Below, piece after piece: positions 1 through 10,597 of a DNA stretch of 64,000 bases. This stretch comes from Ruminiclostridium papyrosolvens C7 (GTDB taxonomy: Bacteria > Bacillota > Clostridia > Acetivibrionales > DSM-1351). The stretch is from contig NZ_ATAY01000030.1 in assembly GCF_000421965.1 (NCBI RefSeq), positions 1 to 64,000 on the forward strand, in the 5' to 3' direction. A program made the position numbers and the translations under genes. Numbering within the stretch: position 1 is the first letter of the stretch; each line of letters opens with the position of its first letter. The notes under the pieces are model-generated. The model was not told the DNA's origin. It saw nothing but the letters and a program-made list of their open reading frames with translations, and made no database searches.

Positions 1-1681
1 AAAAAATAAAGATAGCTTTTATTATTCTTCTATCTTTGGCATTTGCTTTTATCACTTTAAGTGAAGTTTTTGTACTGCAATCCATTATTAACAGCGTTCT
101 GGATAATCAACTGCAAACAACGGTAGTGTTAGCTTTAGGCTTGTCAGGAATATTGATTGCAAAAGGTATTTTTCCTTCAATATTGGAATATTTCGGACTC
201 AAGCTGTTACAAATCCCACTTGTAGATCATTTGACCAAATTGGTTTTATCGGCTGTATACACCATGCCTCTAGGAAAACTTAAAGAAACCACAAATGCTA
301 CATATGTTGATGTGCTTACACAAGACATACAGGCTATCGGTTCAGGCATAAAGCAAAAACCCAGAGTATCAGTTTTGTTGTTCAAATGCTGGTTCTCATG
401 TTTTTACTTGGAAGAATAAGTATATACATATTACTGATAACTATTGTACTGGGTGGGCTGTATCTCTTTATCGGTAAAATATTTACAGAGAAATTCCTGG
501 TGGCAATGGATGACTACTTTAAAGATGTGACTTTAATTCATAAAGTTACTGAAGAGGGGGTTGCTGCTACCAGAGAGGTGTTGGCATACAACCGTGCAAA
601 ATGGGAAAAGGACAGAAGAATAAGAGTATTTGACAGGTATTATATTAAGGCCAAGAAATTAAAAAACATGGAGAATCTGCAGTTCCTGACTACAAATATA
701 ATTAAATGGACCCTGATGGTGTTTTTCCTGCTATACGGCGGATATCTTGTTATAAATAACAGTATGAGCATTGCCGTATATGTGGCAATTTACAGATATT
801 GCGACCTTTTCCTCAACTCTGCGGAGGTAGTATATAATGAAGCGACGGATCTATCAAAAATTGTTGCAAAAATATCAAGGGTTCAAAAACTTACTTATGA
901 AACAGAGAAACCGGAATCACGTACAAATATAGGTAAGATTAAAACCATAGAGTTTTGTAACGTCAGCTTTAAATACGACGATAATTCAAAAGAAGAGGTT
1001 CTCAAGGATGTTAGCTTTAAGATTGAAGGGAGAAAGAAAATAGCGATAGTAGGGCCAAGCGGTGGTGGTAAATCCACAATCATCAAGCTGCTGCTTTCTA
1101 TTATCAAACCCACCGGGGGAACTATAAAAATCAACGGTATGGATTTAAACAAAATCGACCGTGATGAATGGATTGGGAAAAAGGCAGCAATTTGCTTTCA
1201 GGACACCTTTTTGTTCGCAGATACAATTAGAAATAATATTCTATTTGGATATGACGCATCAGACGAAAAAATCATGGAAGTATGCAAAAAAGTCCGATTT
1301 TCTGATTTTATCAAAAGGCAGGAGCAGGGCTTGTCCACTGAAATAGGGGACAGAGGTATTACCCTGTCAGGTGGAGAAAGACAAAGGCTTGCATTGGCCA
1401 GATTGTTTACAAAGGATGTTGATATTTATATGCTGGATGAAGCAACTTCAGCCATAGATATTTCAACAGAAGAAATTTTGCAGCAGAATATAAATGATAT
1501 TGTGTTTGACAAAGGCAGCATAATGTTTGTAGTAGCACACAGATTATCAACAATAAAGGATGCTGATGAAATTATTGTAGTCAAGGACGGATGTATTGCT
1601 GAGATGGGAGACCATGGTGCACTGCTGAATAATAATGGACTGTACAAGCAATTAATTGACGAGCAGAAGGTAGCCGTGTAA
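1..1681 (+). CDS. ABC exporter (fused membrane and ATPase domains), 5' partial and frameshifted
   Basis: This is a half-size exporter of the type that moves peptides, lipids or drugs across the membrane using ATP. The frame is already open at base 3, so the start lies outside the window. Transmembrane segments fill the first third. The ATPase half has Walker A GPSGGGKST (near base 1052), signature LSGGERQRLALAR, Walker B DIYMLDEAT and H-loop VVAHRLST. The frame changes by -1 between about 345 and 385. One extra A in the A5 run at 355-359 would join GSGIKQK to a continuous membrane segment leading into QMLVLMFLLGR. So this is either a one-base deletion or a sequencing error. It stands directly upstream of the DOI-synthase-like operon but is separated by a terminator. 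Its substrate is unknown; export of that operon's product is a guess. Confidence 0.85.
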
Positions 1682-1707
1682 GAGGTATATTCTATAAAGA
1701 TTGTCAT

Positions 1708-1757
1708 AAAAGAGTGTCGTAAAACTACTGTTTTGGTAGGAGCGATACTCTTTTTAT
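1708..1757 (+). terminator. Rho-independent terminator after ABC exporter
   Basis: The arms AAAAGAGTGTCG (1708-1719) and CGATACTCTTTT (1743-1754) pair with one mismatch or wobble and run into a T tract. It follows the exporter stop codon by about 27 bases, so it probably ends that transcript before the next operon. Confidence 0.75.
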
Positions 1758-1933
1758 TTGCACACTGACAATTGGAAAAATTGACGGTGGATAAACTATA
1801 AATATTTGTAGCGGATTATATATTCCACTCAAAATCCCTATATATACACATAGTGGTATTAACGCCCGGCTTATATTACTATAAAAGTGTAAAAAAGCCC
1901 GCCTTATACCATACTCAAGGAGGTCAAATACAA

Positions 1934-2968
1934 ATGAAACATTACGAAATAAAAAATGTTTCTCCTTTTAACACGGTGTATTATGTCGATTGCTTTTTCT
2001 TAGCTCTTTTTACAGCAATTAAGGCTTTCAATGGAAGTATTTTCAGCTACATATCCAATGATTATTTTGCATATAATCTTGAGGAAACACATGACGGCTT
2101 GTCCCTGATAATCCAAAATAATCACGTTCGACCCTTCAGTGAATTGGAGCAATATAACGGAATACTTACAGAAAGCAAATTTGAGTACTACGATAATATT
2201 GTAGATATACTAAAAGAGGCATTACTTAACCAAAAGCTAATCATTATTCCCGTTGACGGGTTCTATTACAAGCATCCTTACCATGACCTGTTTTATCTCA
2301 AGCATCATCACTATCAAAGTATGTTGATTTACGGATTTGATTCTGAAAGGAATGTATTTCTGACAGTAGAAGCCAATGGGCTGGAATCTGATTCGGAAAG
2401 GTGCTTCTACAAACATGAAATAAGCTTTCAGGATATTAAAAAATGTCATGAAGGAGTTGTTAATTACGTACAGGGAGGCTTGCCAACAATAAGGCTGATA
2501 TCCAAAGTTAAACCCGAAATTAAAATAAATGATGACCCTCACTTATATAAAAATACTATGATAAATAATCTTCTGGCAAACAGAGAAATGATATTTAATG
2601 GCTTGAAAAGCATACATACACTGGCAGATAATATTGAGCAATTTGATATGAGTGAGACAGCATGTTTCACTAATAAAGTAGCTTCTGCTTCAAATTTGTT
2701 TAAATTTAAAAACATACTGGGTGAAAAGAGCAGATATATACCCGAAATGGTGGAAATTTATAAGGCATGGGCTGTTATGAGGGATTTAACATATAGAGAC
2801 CAACTCAGAGGCGGGGTACGTGACAAGAAAAAATATTATTCTAAGCTTTGCCGCATATATGAGATGGAAAACAAGCTTTATAAAAGCCTGTTTGACAGCT
2901 TGGACAGCATAAGTGCAAATAATAAGGAGGGAAATGATGTACAAAGAATATGGGGAAAATTCATGTAG
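1934..2968 (+). CDS. Papain-fold (C39/BtrH-N-like) cysteine protein, putative acyltransferase or amide synthase
   Basis: The protein has 344 residues when started at ATG 1934, which follows a strong AAGGAGGTC site; a longer upstream frame exists but has no such site. There is no signal peptide, so it should be cytoplasmic. Visible features are a cysteine in YYVDC (residue 20) and a histidine cluster followed by the C39/BtrH-like pattern (HHHYQSMLIYGFD, 124-136), then VFLTVE. This Cys...His...Asp layout is typical of papain-like enzymes, including BtrH, which transfers an acyl side chain in butirosin biosynthesis. The C-terminal half is helical and unrecognised. It overlaps the next gene, a DOI-synthase-like cyclase, by 35 bases, suggesting coupled translation. 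The assignment to BtrH_N is inference from pattern and neighbourhood. It could instead be a peptidase or thiotemplated amide synthase. Confidence 0.55.
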   Translation: MKHYEIKNVSPFNTVYYVDCFFLALFTAIKAFNGSIFSYISNDYFAYNLEETHDGLSLIIQNNHVRPFSELEQYNGILTESKFEYYDNIVDILKEALLNQKLIIIPVDGFYYKHPYHDLFYLKHHHYQSMLIYGFDSERNVFLTVEANGLESDSERCFYKHEISFQDIKKCHEGVVNYVQGGLPTIRLISKVKPEIKINDDPHLYKNTMINNLLANREMIFNGLKSIHTLADNIEQFDMSETACFTNKVASASNLFKFKNILGEKSRYIPEMVEIYKAWAVMRDLTYRDQLRGGVRDKKKYYSKLCRIYEMENKLYKSLFDSLDSISANNKEGNDVQRIWGKFM

Positions 2969-4070
2969 GACATATGATATTAAGTTCGGAGACAAATCCT
3001 TTAAATACCACTTATATAACGATTTTGAGAATTTCACGGAGAGACTGTTCGATTTAGATGATATTGATTCCTTTGTAATCTTAAGTGACGAAAATATTGG
3101 GAGAATATATGGACGAAGTATTGTAAACCGGATACGGAAAAACTACAGATGTGAGTTGATTATATTTGACTGTACTGAAAAGAGCAAGAACCTGACGGTT
3201 TTACAGGAATTAATAGAAAAGGTTATTTCATTAAAAGCAACCAGACGTACATGTATTATAGGGCTTGGGGGAGGTATATGCGGGAATATGGCTGGAATGG
3301 TTGCTGCACTATTGTTTCGGGGAATAAAGTTTATACATATACCAACGTCCCTTATGGCCATTTCAGACTCTGTGCTGTCATTGAAACAAGCCATTAATTC
3401 AGAGTATGGTAAAAATCTTATAGGGGTATTCCATACTCCTGAAATGGTTATAACAAGCACTCAATTCTTAAAATCATTACCTAAAAAAGAGATTATATCT
3501 GGCTTGTGTGAAACGATTAAAAATGCACTTACTATTTTGCCTGAAAGCATAGAACCACTGACAGGTATGCTTAATGATGATTGCAGATATACATGGGATA
3601 ATTACCGTTATTTTATTGAAATGTCCATAAAAGCGAAAACACAGGTTATGAAAAACGATGCCTTTGAAAAAAAAGGTGCATTGATACTGGAATACGGACA
3701 TACAATCGGACATGCCATAGAGCTGGCTGATGCAGGAGCCATAACTCATGGGGAAGCGATAGGATTGGGGATGCTGTGTGCAGCGGAGATATCCCATATG
3801 CTGGGACATTTATCTGAAAAGGATGTTAAAATACACAGAACGCTTTTGGAAAAGGCGGGAGCTCCGACTGTGATAGCCGAAAATATAAATCCTGACACTA
3901 TCGTGTCCATATTGAAATATGACAACAAAAGGGGATATACGCCTGTTGAGGAAGGCACCGTTTATATGGTACTTCTGGACACCATTGGTAAAACCTTTAA
4001 CGACAGCCTACTTACGGCTGTTCCTATGGAATTGGTTAGACAAGCAATAAACAGAATGTACCGGGAATAG
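2934..4070 (+). CDS. 2-deoxy-scyllo-inosose synthase-like sugar phosphate cyclase
   Basis: The protein has 378 residues and starts at ATG 2934 (or 2937) behind AAGGAGG. It belongs to the dehydroquinate synthase superfamily, NAD- and metal-dependent cyclases. The nucleotide loop reads GGGICGNMAG (112-121); ordinary AroB has GGGVxGDxAG, whereas 2-deoxy-scyllo-inosose (DOI) synthases such as BtrC carry GN. It then shows SDSVLSLKQAIN and GKNLIG, the metal motif LEYGHTIGHAIE (252-263; AroB usually has LNxGHT), ITHGEA and a YDNKRGY segment. All of these match BtrC as I remember it. DOI synthase turns glucose-6-phosphate into the precursor of 2-deoxystreptamine. I see no aminotransferase partner in the window; it may lie upstream of base 1. 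I rate it as DOI synthase rather than AroB, but EEVS-like or other cyclase activity is possible. Confidence 0.78.
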   Translation: MMYKEYGENSCRTYDIKFGDKSFKYHLYNDFENFTERLFDLDDIDSFVILSDENIGRIYGRSIVNRIRKNYRCELIIFDCTEKSKNLTVLQELIEKVISLKATRRTCIIGLGGGICGNMAGMVAALLFRGIKFIHIPTSLMAISDSVLSLKQAINSEYGKNLIGVFHTPEMVITSTQFLKSLPKKEIISGLCETIKNALTILPESIEPLTGMLNDDCRYTWDNYRYFIEMSIKAKTQVMKNDAFEKKGALILEYGHTIGHAIELADAGAITHGEAIGLGMLCAAEISHMLGHLSEKDVKIHRTLLEKAGAPTVIAENINPDTIVSILKYDNKRGYTPVEEGTVYMVLLDTIGKTFNDSLLTAVPMELVRQAINRMYRE

Positions 4071-4084
4071 AAAGGAAAAAATGT

Positions 4085-5338
4085 ATGAATATCGAATACT
4101 ATAAAAAATATGAACATCGTATGGGTTCGAGAAAATTGAAGTTGATTGGTCAGGATGGAAAGCCCATAGCAAATACAGAGGTTTCAGTCGGACAGACAAA
4201 GCACCAATTTCTTTTTGGTTGTGCCGAATTCAGTTCCATACCATTTGCCAACAACGAGCTTAACCAGGAGGAGAATGAAAAAGCCAAGTGGATATTTGAA
4301 AATTTTTTTGACTTGTTTAATTATGTAACACTGCCATTTTATTGGAGTAACTTTGAAAATGTAAAAGGCCAGCCGGATACCGACAGATTGAAGAAAACCG
4401 CCCAATGGTTTAAAACAAACGGTTGTACAATAAAAGGACATCCCTTGTGCTGGCACACGTTGGCCCCGTCGTGGCTTCTTGATATGACAAATGCTAAAAT
4501 CCTTGAATTACAGCTTGACCGTATCAGGCGTGAAATGAGAGATTTTACAGGATTAATCGATATCTGGGATGTAGTTAATGAAGCGGTTATTATGCCAATA
4601 TTCAGTAAATATGATAACGGAATAACAAAAATTTGCAAAAATATGGGACGGATTCGTGTTGTACAGGAGACGTTTTCTGCCGCAAGGGAATCGGACCCCG
4701 GTGCTTTGCTGCTAATTAATGATTTTATTTATACCAGCATTGATGCATATGAAATATTAATTGAGGGCTGCCTTGAAGCAGGAGTCCCTATTGATGCCAT
4801 AGGAATTCAATCACATATGCATCAGGGCTACTGGGGAGTTGAAAGAACATTGGAGGTTCTGGAGAGATTTTCCCGTTTTATGCTCCCAATTCATTTTACC
4901 GAGTCCACGTTGGTATCAGGGCATACCATGCCTCACGGGATTGTGGATTTCAATGATTATGTTATTGATAACTGGCCATCCACTACGGAAGGAGAAGAAC
5001 GTCAGGCAAGAGAGGCAGTCTTGCATTATAAGACTCTATTTTCTCATCCCCTAGTAGAATCAATAACTTGGTGGGACTTTGTGGACGGACAATGGCTTGG
5101 TGCACCTACTGGTTTTGTGACACAGGACAATAGGCTCAAACCGATATATGAGGAGTTGTATAAACTTATCAAGAAACAATGGTGGACGGAGACAGTGAAT
5201 AAAGTTACGGATGAAAATGGCGAAGTAACTGTTTCAGGCTTCTTTGGAGACTATGAAGCAGCAGCGGTTGGAATGAAAGGCAAGTTCAAACTGGATAGAG
5301 AGGAAGAAAGAAAAGAAATTACAGTGCCTTTAAAATAA
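4085..5338 (+). CDS. GH10 family (endo-1,4-beta-xylanase-like) protein, intracellular
   Basis: The protein has 417 residues and a clear site (GAAAGGAAAAA) before ATG 4085. It opens with a short beta-rich segment (KLKLIGQDGKPIANTEVSV) and then the GH10 barrel. The acid/base is Glu166 in WDVVNEA and the nucleophile is Glu273 in IHFTEST; GHPLCWH (118-124) and GIQSHMH (240-246) are also GH10 hallmarks. A final beta segment of about 45 residues follows. No signal peptide and no dockerin are present, so it is not a cellulosome enzyme and should act in the cytoplasm. It lies 14 bases after the cyclase gene, in the same operon. Its role there is unclear: it might cleave or transfer a sugar on a cyclitol glycoside, or hydrolyse imported xylo-oligosaccharides. 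Confidence 0.8.
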   Translation: MNIEYYKKYEHRMGSRKLKLIGQDGKPIANTEVSVGQTKHQFLFGCAEFSSIPFANNELNQEENEKAKWIFENFFDLFNYVTLPFYWSNFENVKGQPDTDRLKKTAQWFKTNGCTIKGHPLCWHTLAPSWLLDMTNAKILELQLDRIRREMRDFTGLIDIWDVVNEAVIMPIFSKYDNGITKICKNMGRIRVVQETFSAARESDPGALLLINDFIYTSIDAYEILIEGCLEAGVPIDAIGIQSHMHQGYWGVERTLEVLERFSRFMLPIHFTESTLVSGHTMPHGIVDFNDYVIDNWPSTTEGEERQAREAVLHYKTLFSHPLVESITWWDFVDGQWLGAPTGFVTQDNRLKPIYEELYKLIKKQWWTETVNKVTDENGEVTVSGFFGDYEAAAVGMKGKFKLDREEERKEITVPLK

Positions 5339-5353
5339 CTCAAACTAATCCCC

Positions 5354-5382
5354 TTGACAACTAAACAGGTTAGTTTTAGACT
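5354..5382 (+). promoter_or_regulatory. Probable sigma-A promoter of metG T-box transcript
   Basis: TTGACA (5354-5359), 17-base spacer and TAGACT (5377-5382). The spacer holds an inverted repeat AACTAA-ACAGG-TTAGTT. Transcription would start about 20 bases before the T-box stem I. Confidence 0.55.
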
Positions 5383-5404
5383 AATATTAATAATGTTTAC
5401 ATGC

Positions 5405-5674
5405 TATGAAGAGAAGAGTAGACAACGTAACGATTACAGAGAACCTTGGGAGTGCTGAGAACAGGGGAGTCGTGAAATTGTTGAAGATGGACTCGGAGCT
5501 TCGTACTGAGGGCTGATATTTCGGCTTTAGGTATCGACGGGAACACCCGTTATAGTGCATACTGTATTATTGCAGTTGTTAAGGCTTTTGCCGTGAGGCA
5601 AAAAGTAAATTAAAGTGGTAACACGAGTTTTCTCGTCTTTAAATAATTATTTATTTAAAGGCGTTTTTTATTTT
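5405..5674 (+). ncRNA. T-box leader controlling metG
   Basis: The 370-base gap before metG holds a T-box riboswitch. Stem I begins near 5407 and has an AGTA motif (5415-5420 region). The T-box sequence AAAGTGGTAACACG lies at 5612-5625. A terminator with arms at 5634-5646 and 5651-5663 is followed by a T run. The candidate methionine specifier AUG is at 5487-5489. Uncharged tRNA-Met would stabilise the antiterminator and allow metG expression. The T-box bulge and terminator are seen directly; the specifier position is inferred. Confidence 0.88.
5634..5674 (+). terminator. T-box intrinsic terminator
   Basis: CGTCTTTAAATAA (5634-5646) pairs with TTATTTAAAGGCG (5651-5663) around a 4-base loop, then TTTTTTATTTT. 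Formation competes with the T-box antiterminator just upstream. Confidence 0.85.
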
Positions 5675-5709
5675 AAAAAAAGATTGATAGTAAATCAGGA
5701 GGAGTAAAA

Positions 5710-7674
5710 ATGTCAAAAAAACCTTATTATTTGACTACGGCTATTGCATACACATCCAGTAAACCTCACATAGGTAATACTTTTGAAATAGTATTGGCTG
5801 ATAGTTTTGCAAGATTTAAAAGAATGCAGGGGTACGATGTACGTTTTCAGACCGGGACTGATGAGCATGGTCAGAAAATAGAGCTGAAAGCCAAGGAAGC
5901 CGGTATCAGCCCCAAGGAATACGTTGATAACTTTGCTGTAGAAATAAAGCGTATCTGTGATTTAATGAATACAACATATGATAAATTCATACGTACAACC
6001 GACGAATATCACGAAAAGCAAGTACAAAAAATCTTCAAGAAGCTCTATGAACAGGGAGATATTTATAAAGGACACTATGAAGGAATGTACTGTACTCCAT
6101 GTGAAGCATTTTTTACAGCTTCACAGTTAGTAGACGGCAAATGCCCGGATTGCGGAAGGGAATGTCATCCTGCAAAAGAGGAGGCTTACTTCCTGAAGCT
6201 TAGTAAATATGCGGATCGTTTGATTCAACATATTAATGAACATCCTGAATTTATTCAGCCGGAGTCCAGAAAAAATGAAATGATGAACAACTTTTTACTG
6301 CCGGGACTACAGGACTTATGTGTTTCAAGAACCTCCTTCAAATGGGGAATTCCTGTAGACTTTGATGACAAGCATGTTGTATATGTGTGGCTTGATGCAC
6401 TGAGCAATTATATTACAGGCTTGGGCTTTGATGTTGACGGAAATAATGATGAATTATTTAATAAATACTGGCCTGCTGATTTGCACCTGATAGGTAAGGA
6501 TATTTTAAGGTTCCATACAATCTATTGGCCTATTATGCTTATGGCTATGGATATTCCCCTTCCCAAACAGGTATTTGGCCATCCTTGGCTGATGATGGGC
6601 AGTGGCAAGATGAGTAAGTCAAAGGGAAATGTAATATATGCAGATGAACTGGTTGACATTTTCGGAGTAGATGCAGTCAGATACTACGTTCTTCATGATA
6701 TGCCTTTTGATAATGATGGTGTGATTTCCTGGGAATTGGTTACTGAACGTATAAATTCAGACTTGGCCAATGTACTTGGCAATCTGGTTAACCGTGTAAT
6801 CGCTATGAGCAACAAGTATTTTTCAGGTGTTGTAAATAATTCAAATGTGAGGGAAGAGATCGACAATGAACTCATTGAATTAACCTTGAAAACACCTAAA
6901 ACAGTAGTTGAAAAAATGGATAAATTGAGAGTAGCAGATGCACTTTCAGAGATATTTTCATTGTTTAAACGCTGTAATAAATACATTGATGAAACAATGC
7001 CTTGGATACTTGCTAAGGACGAAGATAAAAGGACAAGGCTGGAAACAGTATTGTATAATCTGGTAGAAAGCATTGTGACCGGAGCAAGCTTATTGGAAGC
7101 ATTTATGCCTGAAACTGCAAAAAAGATAGTTGACCAGATAAATACTTCCATCAGACCTTTAGAGGATATGACGGTTTACGGACAATACAAATCAGGAACA
7201 AAAGTTACTGAAACACCTGAAATCCTATTTTTAAGATTGGATATAAAGGATTTACTGGAAAAAGCAGGGCAGAAAGATGAACCTGAAACAACTCCTGCAC
7301 CTGTTGCGGAAGAGAAGAAGGAAAATGTCATAGACATTGATGCAAAGGAAAAAATTACCTATGATGATTTTACAAAAATGCAATTTCAGGTAGGCGAAAT
7401 AGTGGAATGTGCAGAGGTTCCAAAATCCAAGAAGTTATTGTGCTCACAGGTAAAAGTAGGTGGACAGATAAGGCAGATAGTTTCAGGTATAAAGAAACAT
7501 TATACGCCGGAACAGATGGTTGGTAAAAAGGTAATGGTACTGGTAAATCTCAAGCCTGTTAAGCTGGCGGGAGTTTTGTCCGAGGGTATGCTACTATGTG
7601 CAGAGGATGAAAATGGAGAACTTGCACTTATGGTACCTGAAAAGCCAATGCCATCAGGTGCGGAAATAAGATAA
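5710..7674 (+). CDS. metG: Methionyl-tRNA synthetase
   Basis: The protein has 654 residues and starts at ATG 5710 after AGGAGGAG. It charges tRNA-Met in the cytoplasm. It shows the HIGH-type motif PHIGN (residues 18-22), a zinc knuckle with CTPC and CPDC, the class I KMSKS loop (MSKSKGN, near 300-306), an anticodon-binding helical domain, and a C-terminal tRNA-binding domain (about 548-654, with QVGEIVECAEVPKSKKL), linked by an acidic/proline stretch. Length and order match the dimeric bacterial MetG form. It is expressed from its own T-box leader and ends at a strong terminator, so it is a single-gene unit. Confidence 0.98.
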   Translation: MSKKPYYLTTAIAYTSSKPHIGNTFEIVLADSFARFKRMQGYDVRFQTGTDEHGQKIELKAKEAGISPKEYVDNFAVEIKRICDLMNTTYDKFIRTTDEYHEKQVQKIFKKLYEQGDIYKGHYEGMYCTPCEAFFTASQLVDGKCPDCGRECHPAKEEAYFLKLSKYADRLIQHINEHPEFIQPESRKNEMMNNFLLPGLQDLCVSRTSFKWGIPVDFDDKHVVYVWLDALSNYITGLGFDVDGNNDELFNKYWPADLHLIGKDILRFHTIYWPIMLMAMDIPLPKQVFGHPWLMMGSGKMSKSKGNVIYADELVDIFGVDAVRYYVLHDMPFDNDGVISWELVTERINSDLANVLGNLVNRVIAMSNKYFSGVVNNSNVREEIDNELIELTLKTPKTVVEKMDKLRVADALSEIFSLFKRCNKYIDETMPWILAKDEDKRTRLETVLYNLVESIVTGASLLEAFMPETAKKIVDQINTSIRPLEDMTVYGQYKSGTKVTETPEILFLRLDIKDLLEKAGQKDEPETTPAPVAEEKKENVIDIDAKEKITYDDFTKMQFQVGEIVECAEVPKSKKLLCSQVKVGGQIRQIVSGIKKHYTPEQMVGKKVMVLVNLKPVKLAGVLSEGMLLCAEDENGELALMVPEKPMPSGAEIR

Positions 7675-7693
7675 CACTTTATATTTAAAAAAA

Positions 7694-7729
7694 GAGGGAT
7701 GTACCGGGCCATTGGTACATTCCTTTTTA
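7694..7729 (+). terminator. Terminator of metG
   Basis: AGGGATGTACC (7695-7705) pairs with GGTACATTCCT (7714-7724), followed by TTTTTAT. Confidence 0.85.
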
Positions 7730-7750
7730 TGTGTATAAATAAAAAATTAA

Positions 7751-7779
7751 TTGAATAGTGGGTATTATTAAAGTATAAT
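7751..7779 (+). promoter_or_regulatory. Probable sigma-A promoter of cel5A
   Basis: TTGAAT (7751-7756), 17-base spacer, TATAAT (7774-7779). It is the best promoter match in the gap and would give a leader of about 370 bases before cel5A. Confidence 0.6.
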
Positions 7780-7785
7780 ATGAAC

Positions 7786-9581
<1,796 letters not shown>

Positions 9582-9593
9582 ACAATAGTTTCT

Positions 9594-9648
9594 AAAAAAA
9601 GTATCATTCAGAACGGCGATTATAGCCTTCTGGATGATACTTTTTTCA
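9594..9648 (+). terminator. Terminator of cel5A
   Basis: AAAAAAAGTATCATTCAGAA pairs with TTCTGGATGATACTTTTTT across a loop at 9613-9627; the U tract follows directly. Confidence 0.85.
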
Positions 9649-9721
9649 TTAATTGAAAATTATATTATAATATGGTAAATTTTATATAAATATATTATAA
9701 AAATGAAAGCAGGGTCGGAAA

Positions 9722-10597
9722 ATGTGCAAAGAGGTCGAAATAATATGCTATGGTGTTGGCTTCGGAGATTGTATATATGTCAAGCTCCCAAACAGTTTAC
9801 AAATACTGATTGACACAGGCCACAGTGGAGCTTTTTCAAAAGTAGCTGCTAAACTGCTCAATGATGGTAAGAATATTGATTATGTCTTTCTGACACATTC
9901 TCATGGAGACCATATCGGCGGGATAAATCAGTTGTTTGATAATGAGAAACTTAAAATAAAGGGGATCTATTATTGGGCTCCTGCCGAAACAAAAATAAGT
10001 CCCAGCAATCTAAAAAAAATTAATAAATTAAAGGACATTTCTGTACATAAGCGAAGGATGATTCATTGTGAACAGCTTGATGAAGATGTAATTGAAAGGA
10101 TGCATAGCATATTTGCTAATTATGTAAACATACTGTATCCCATTACATGCGGTGTCCATGAATACAACAATATTGATTTAAATGCAAACTCAATAGTAAT
10201 AGATATATTGATTGACAGCTTTCATTTGCTGTTCATGGGAGATGCTACAAGTAAAAATGAACAACTGATTCTTGAGCAGTGTAAAAAGAACGGAATTGAT
10301 TTAAAAAAGACTATCTTTTGGAAAATAGGGCATCATGCCAGTGAAACTGCTTCCAGCAGTACATTTGTAGATGCAATTTTAGGCGATGATTTTAAAAAAG
10401 CGGTATGTTCCTGCAAGGATTCGTGGACGTTTGACCCGGACAACAATGAGCCACCAAGTGTAAATAAAATAAATGAGATAAATACAAAACTAAAGGCCTT
10501 TGGCGAAGAGATAAATTTTACAGGTAAAAGCCGTACAATACAAGATATTAAGTTAAAGTTCAAGATTGATGGAGGGAGTGTAACTTATGTGCCCTGA
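9722..10597 (+). CDS. Metallo-beta-lactamase-fold hydrolase, ComEC-C-terminal-like
   Basis: The protein has 291 residues and no signal peptide. It shows the zinc motif LTHSHGDHIGG (HxHxDH, near residues 58-68), a second metal aspartate in LLFMGDATSKNE and a histidine in WKIGHHAS. This pattern resembles the soluble MBL domain related to ComEC/Rec2, which includes nucleases and phosphodiesterases. The ribosome site is weak (GCAGGGTCGG). Its stop overlaps the following unknown gene by 11 bases, so the two are surely co-expressed. The substrate is unknown; nucleic acid or a nucleotide signal is possible. Confidence 0.8.
   Translation: MCKEVEIICYGVGFGDCIYVKLPNSLQILIDTGHSGAFSKVAAKLLNDGKNIDYVFLTHSHGDHIGGINQLFDNEKLKIKGIYYWAPAETKISPSNLKKINKLKDISVHKRRMIHCEQLDEDVIERMHSIFANYVNILYPITCGVHEYNNIDLNANSIVIDILIDSFHLLFMGDATSKNEQLILEQCKKNGIDLKKTIFWKIGHHASETASSSTFVDAILGDDFKKAVCSCKDSWTFDPDNNEPPSVNKINEINTKLKAFGEEINFTGKSRTIQDIKLKFKIDGGSVTYVP

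Noticed and set aside
340-390. Programmed -1 frameshift in ABC exporter
   Set aside because: No clear XXXYYYZ slippery site with a downstream structure; several other genes have similar breaks, so an error or mutation is simpler.
2934-4070. Ordinary 3-dehydroquinate synthase (aroB)
   Set aside because: GN in place of GD in the glycine loop and LEYGHT instead of LNxGHT; neighbours are not shikimate genes.
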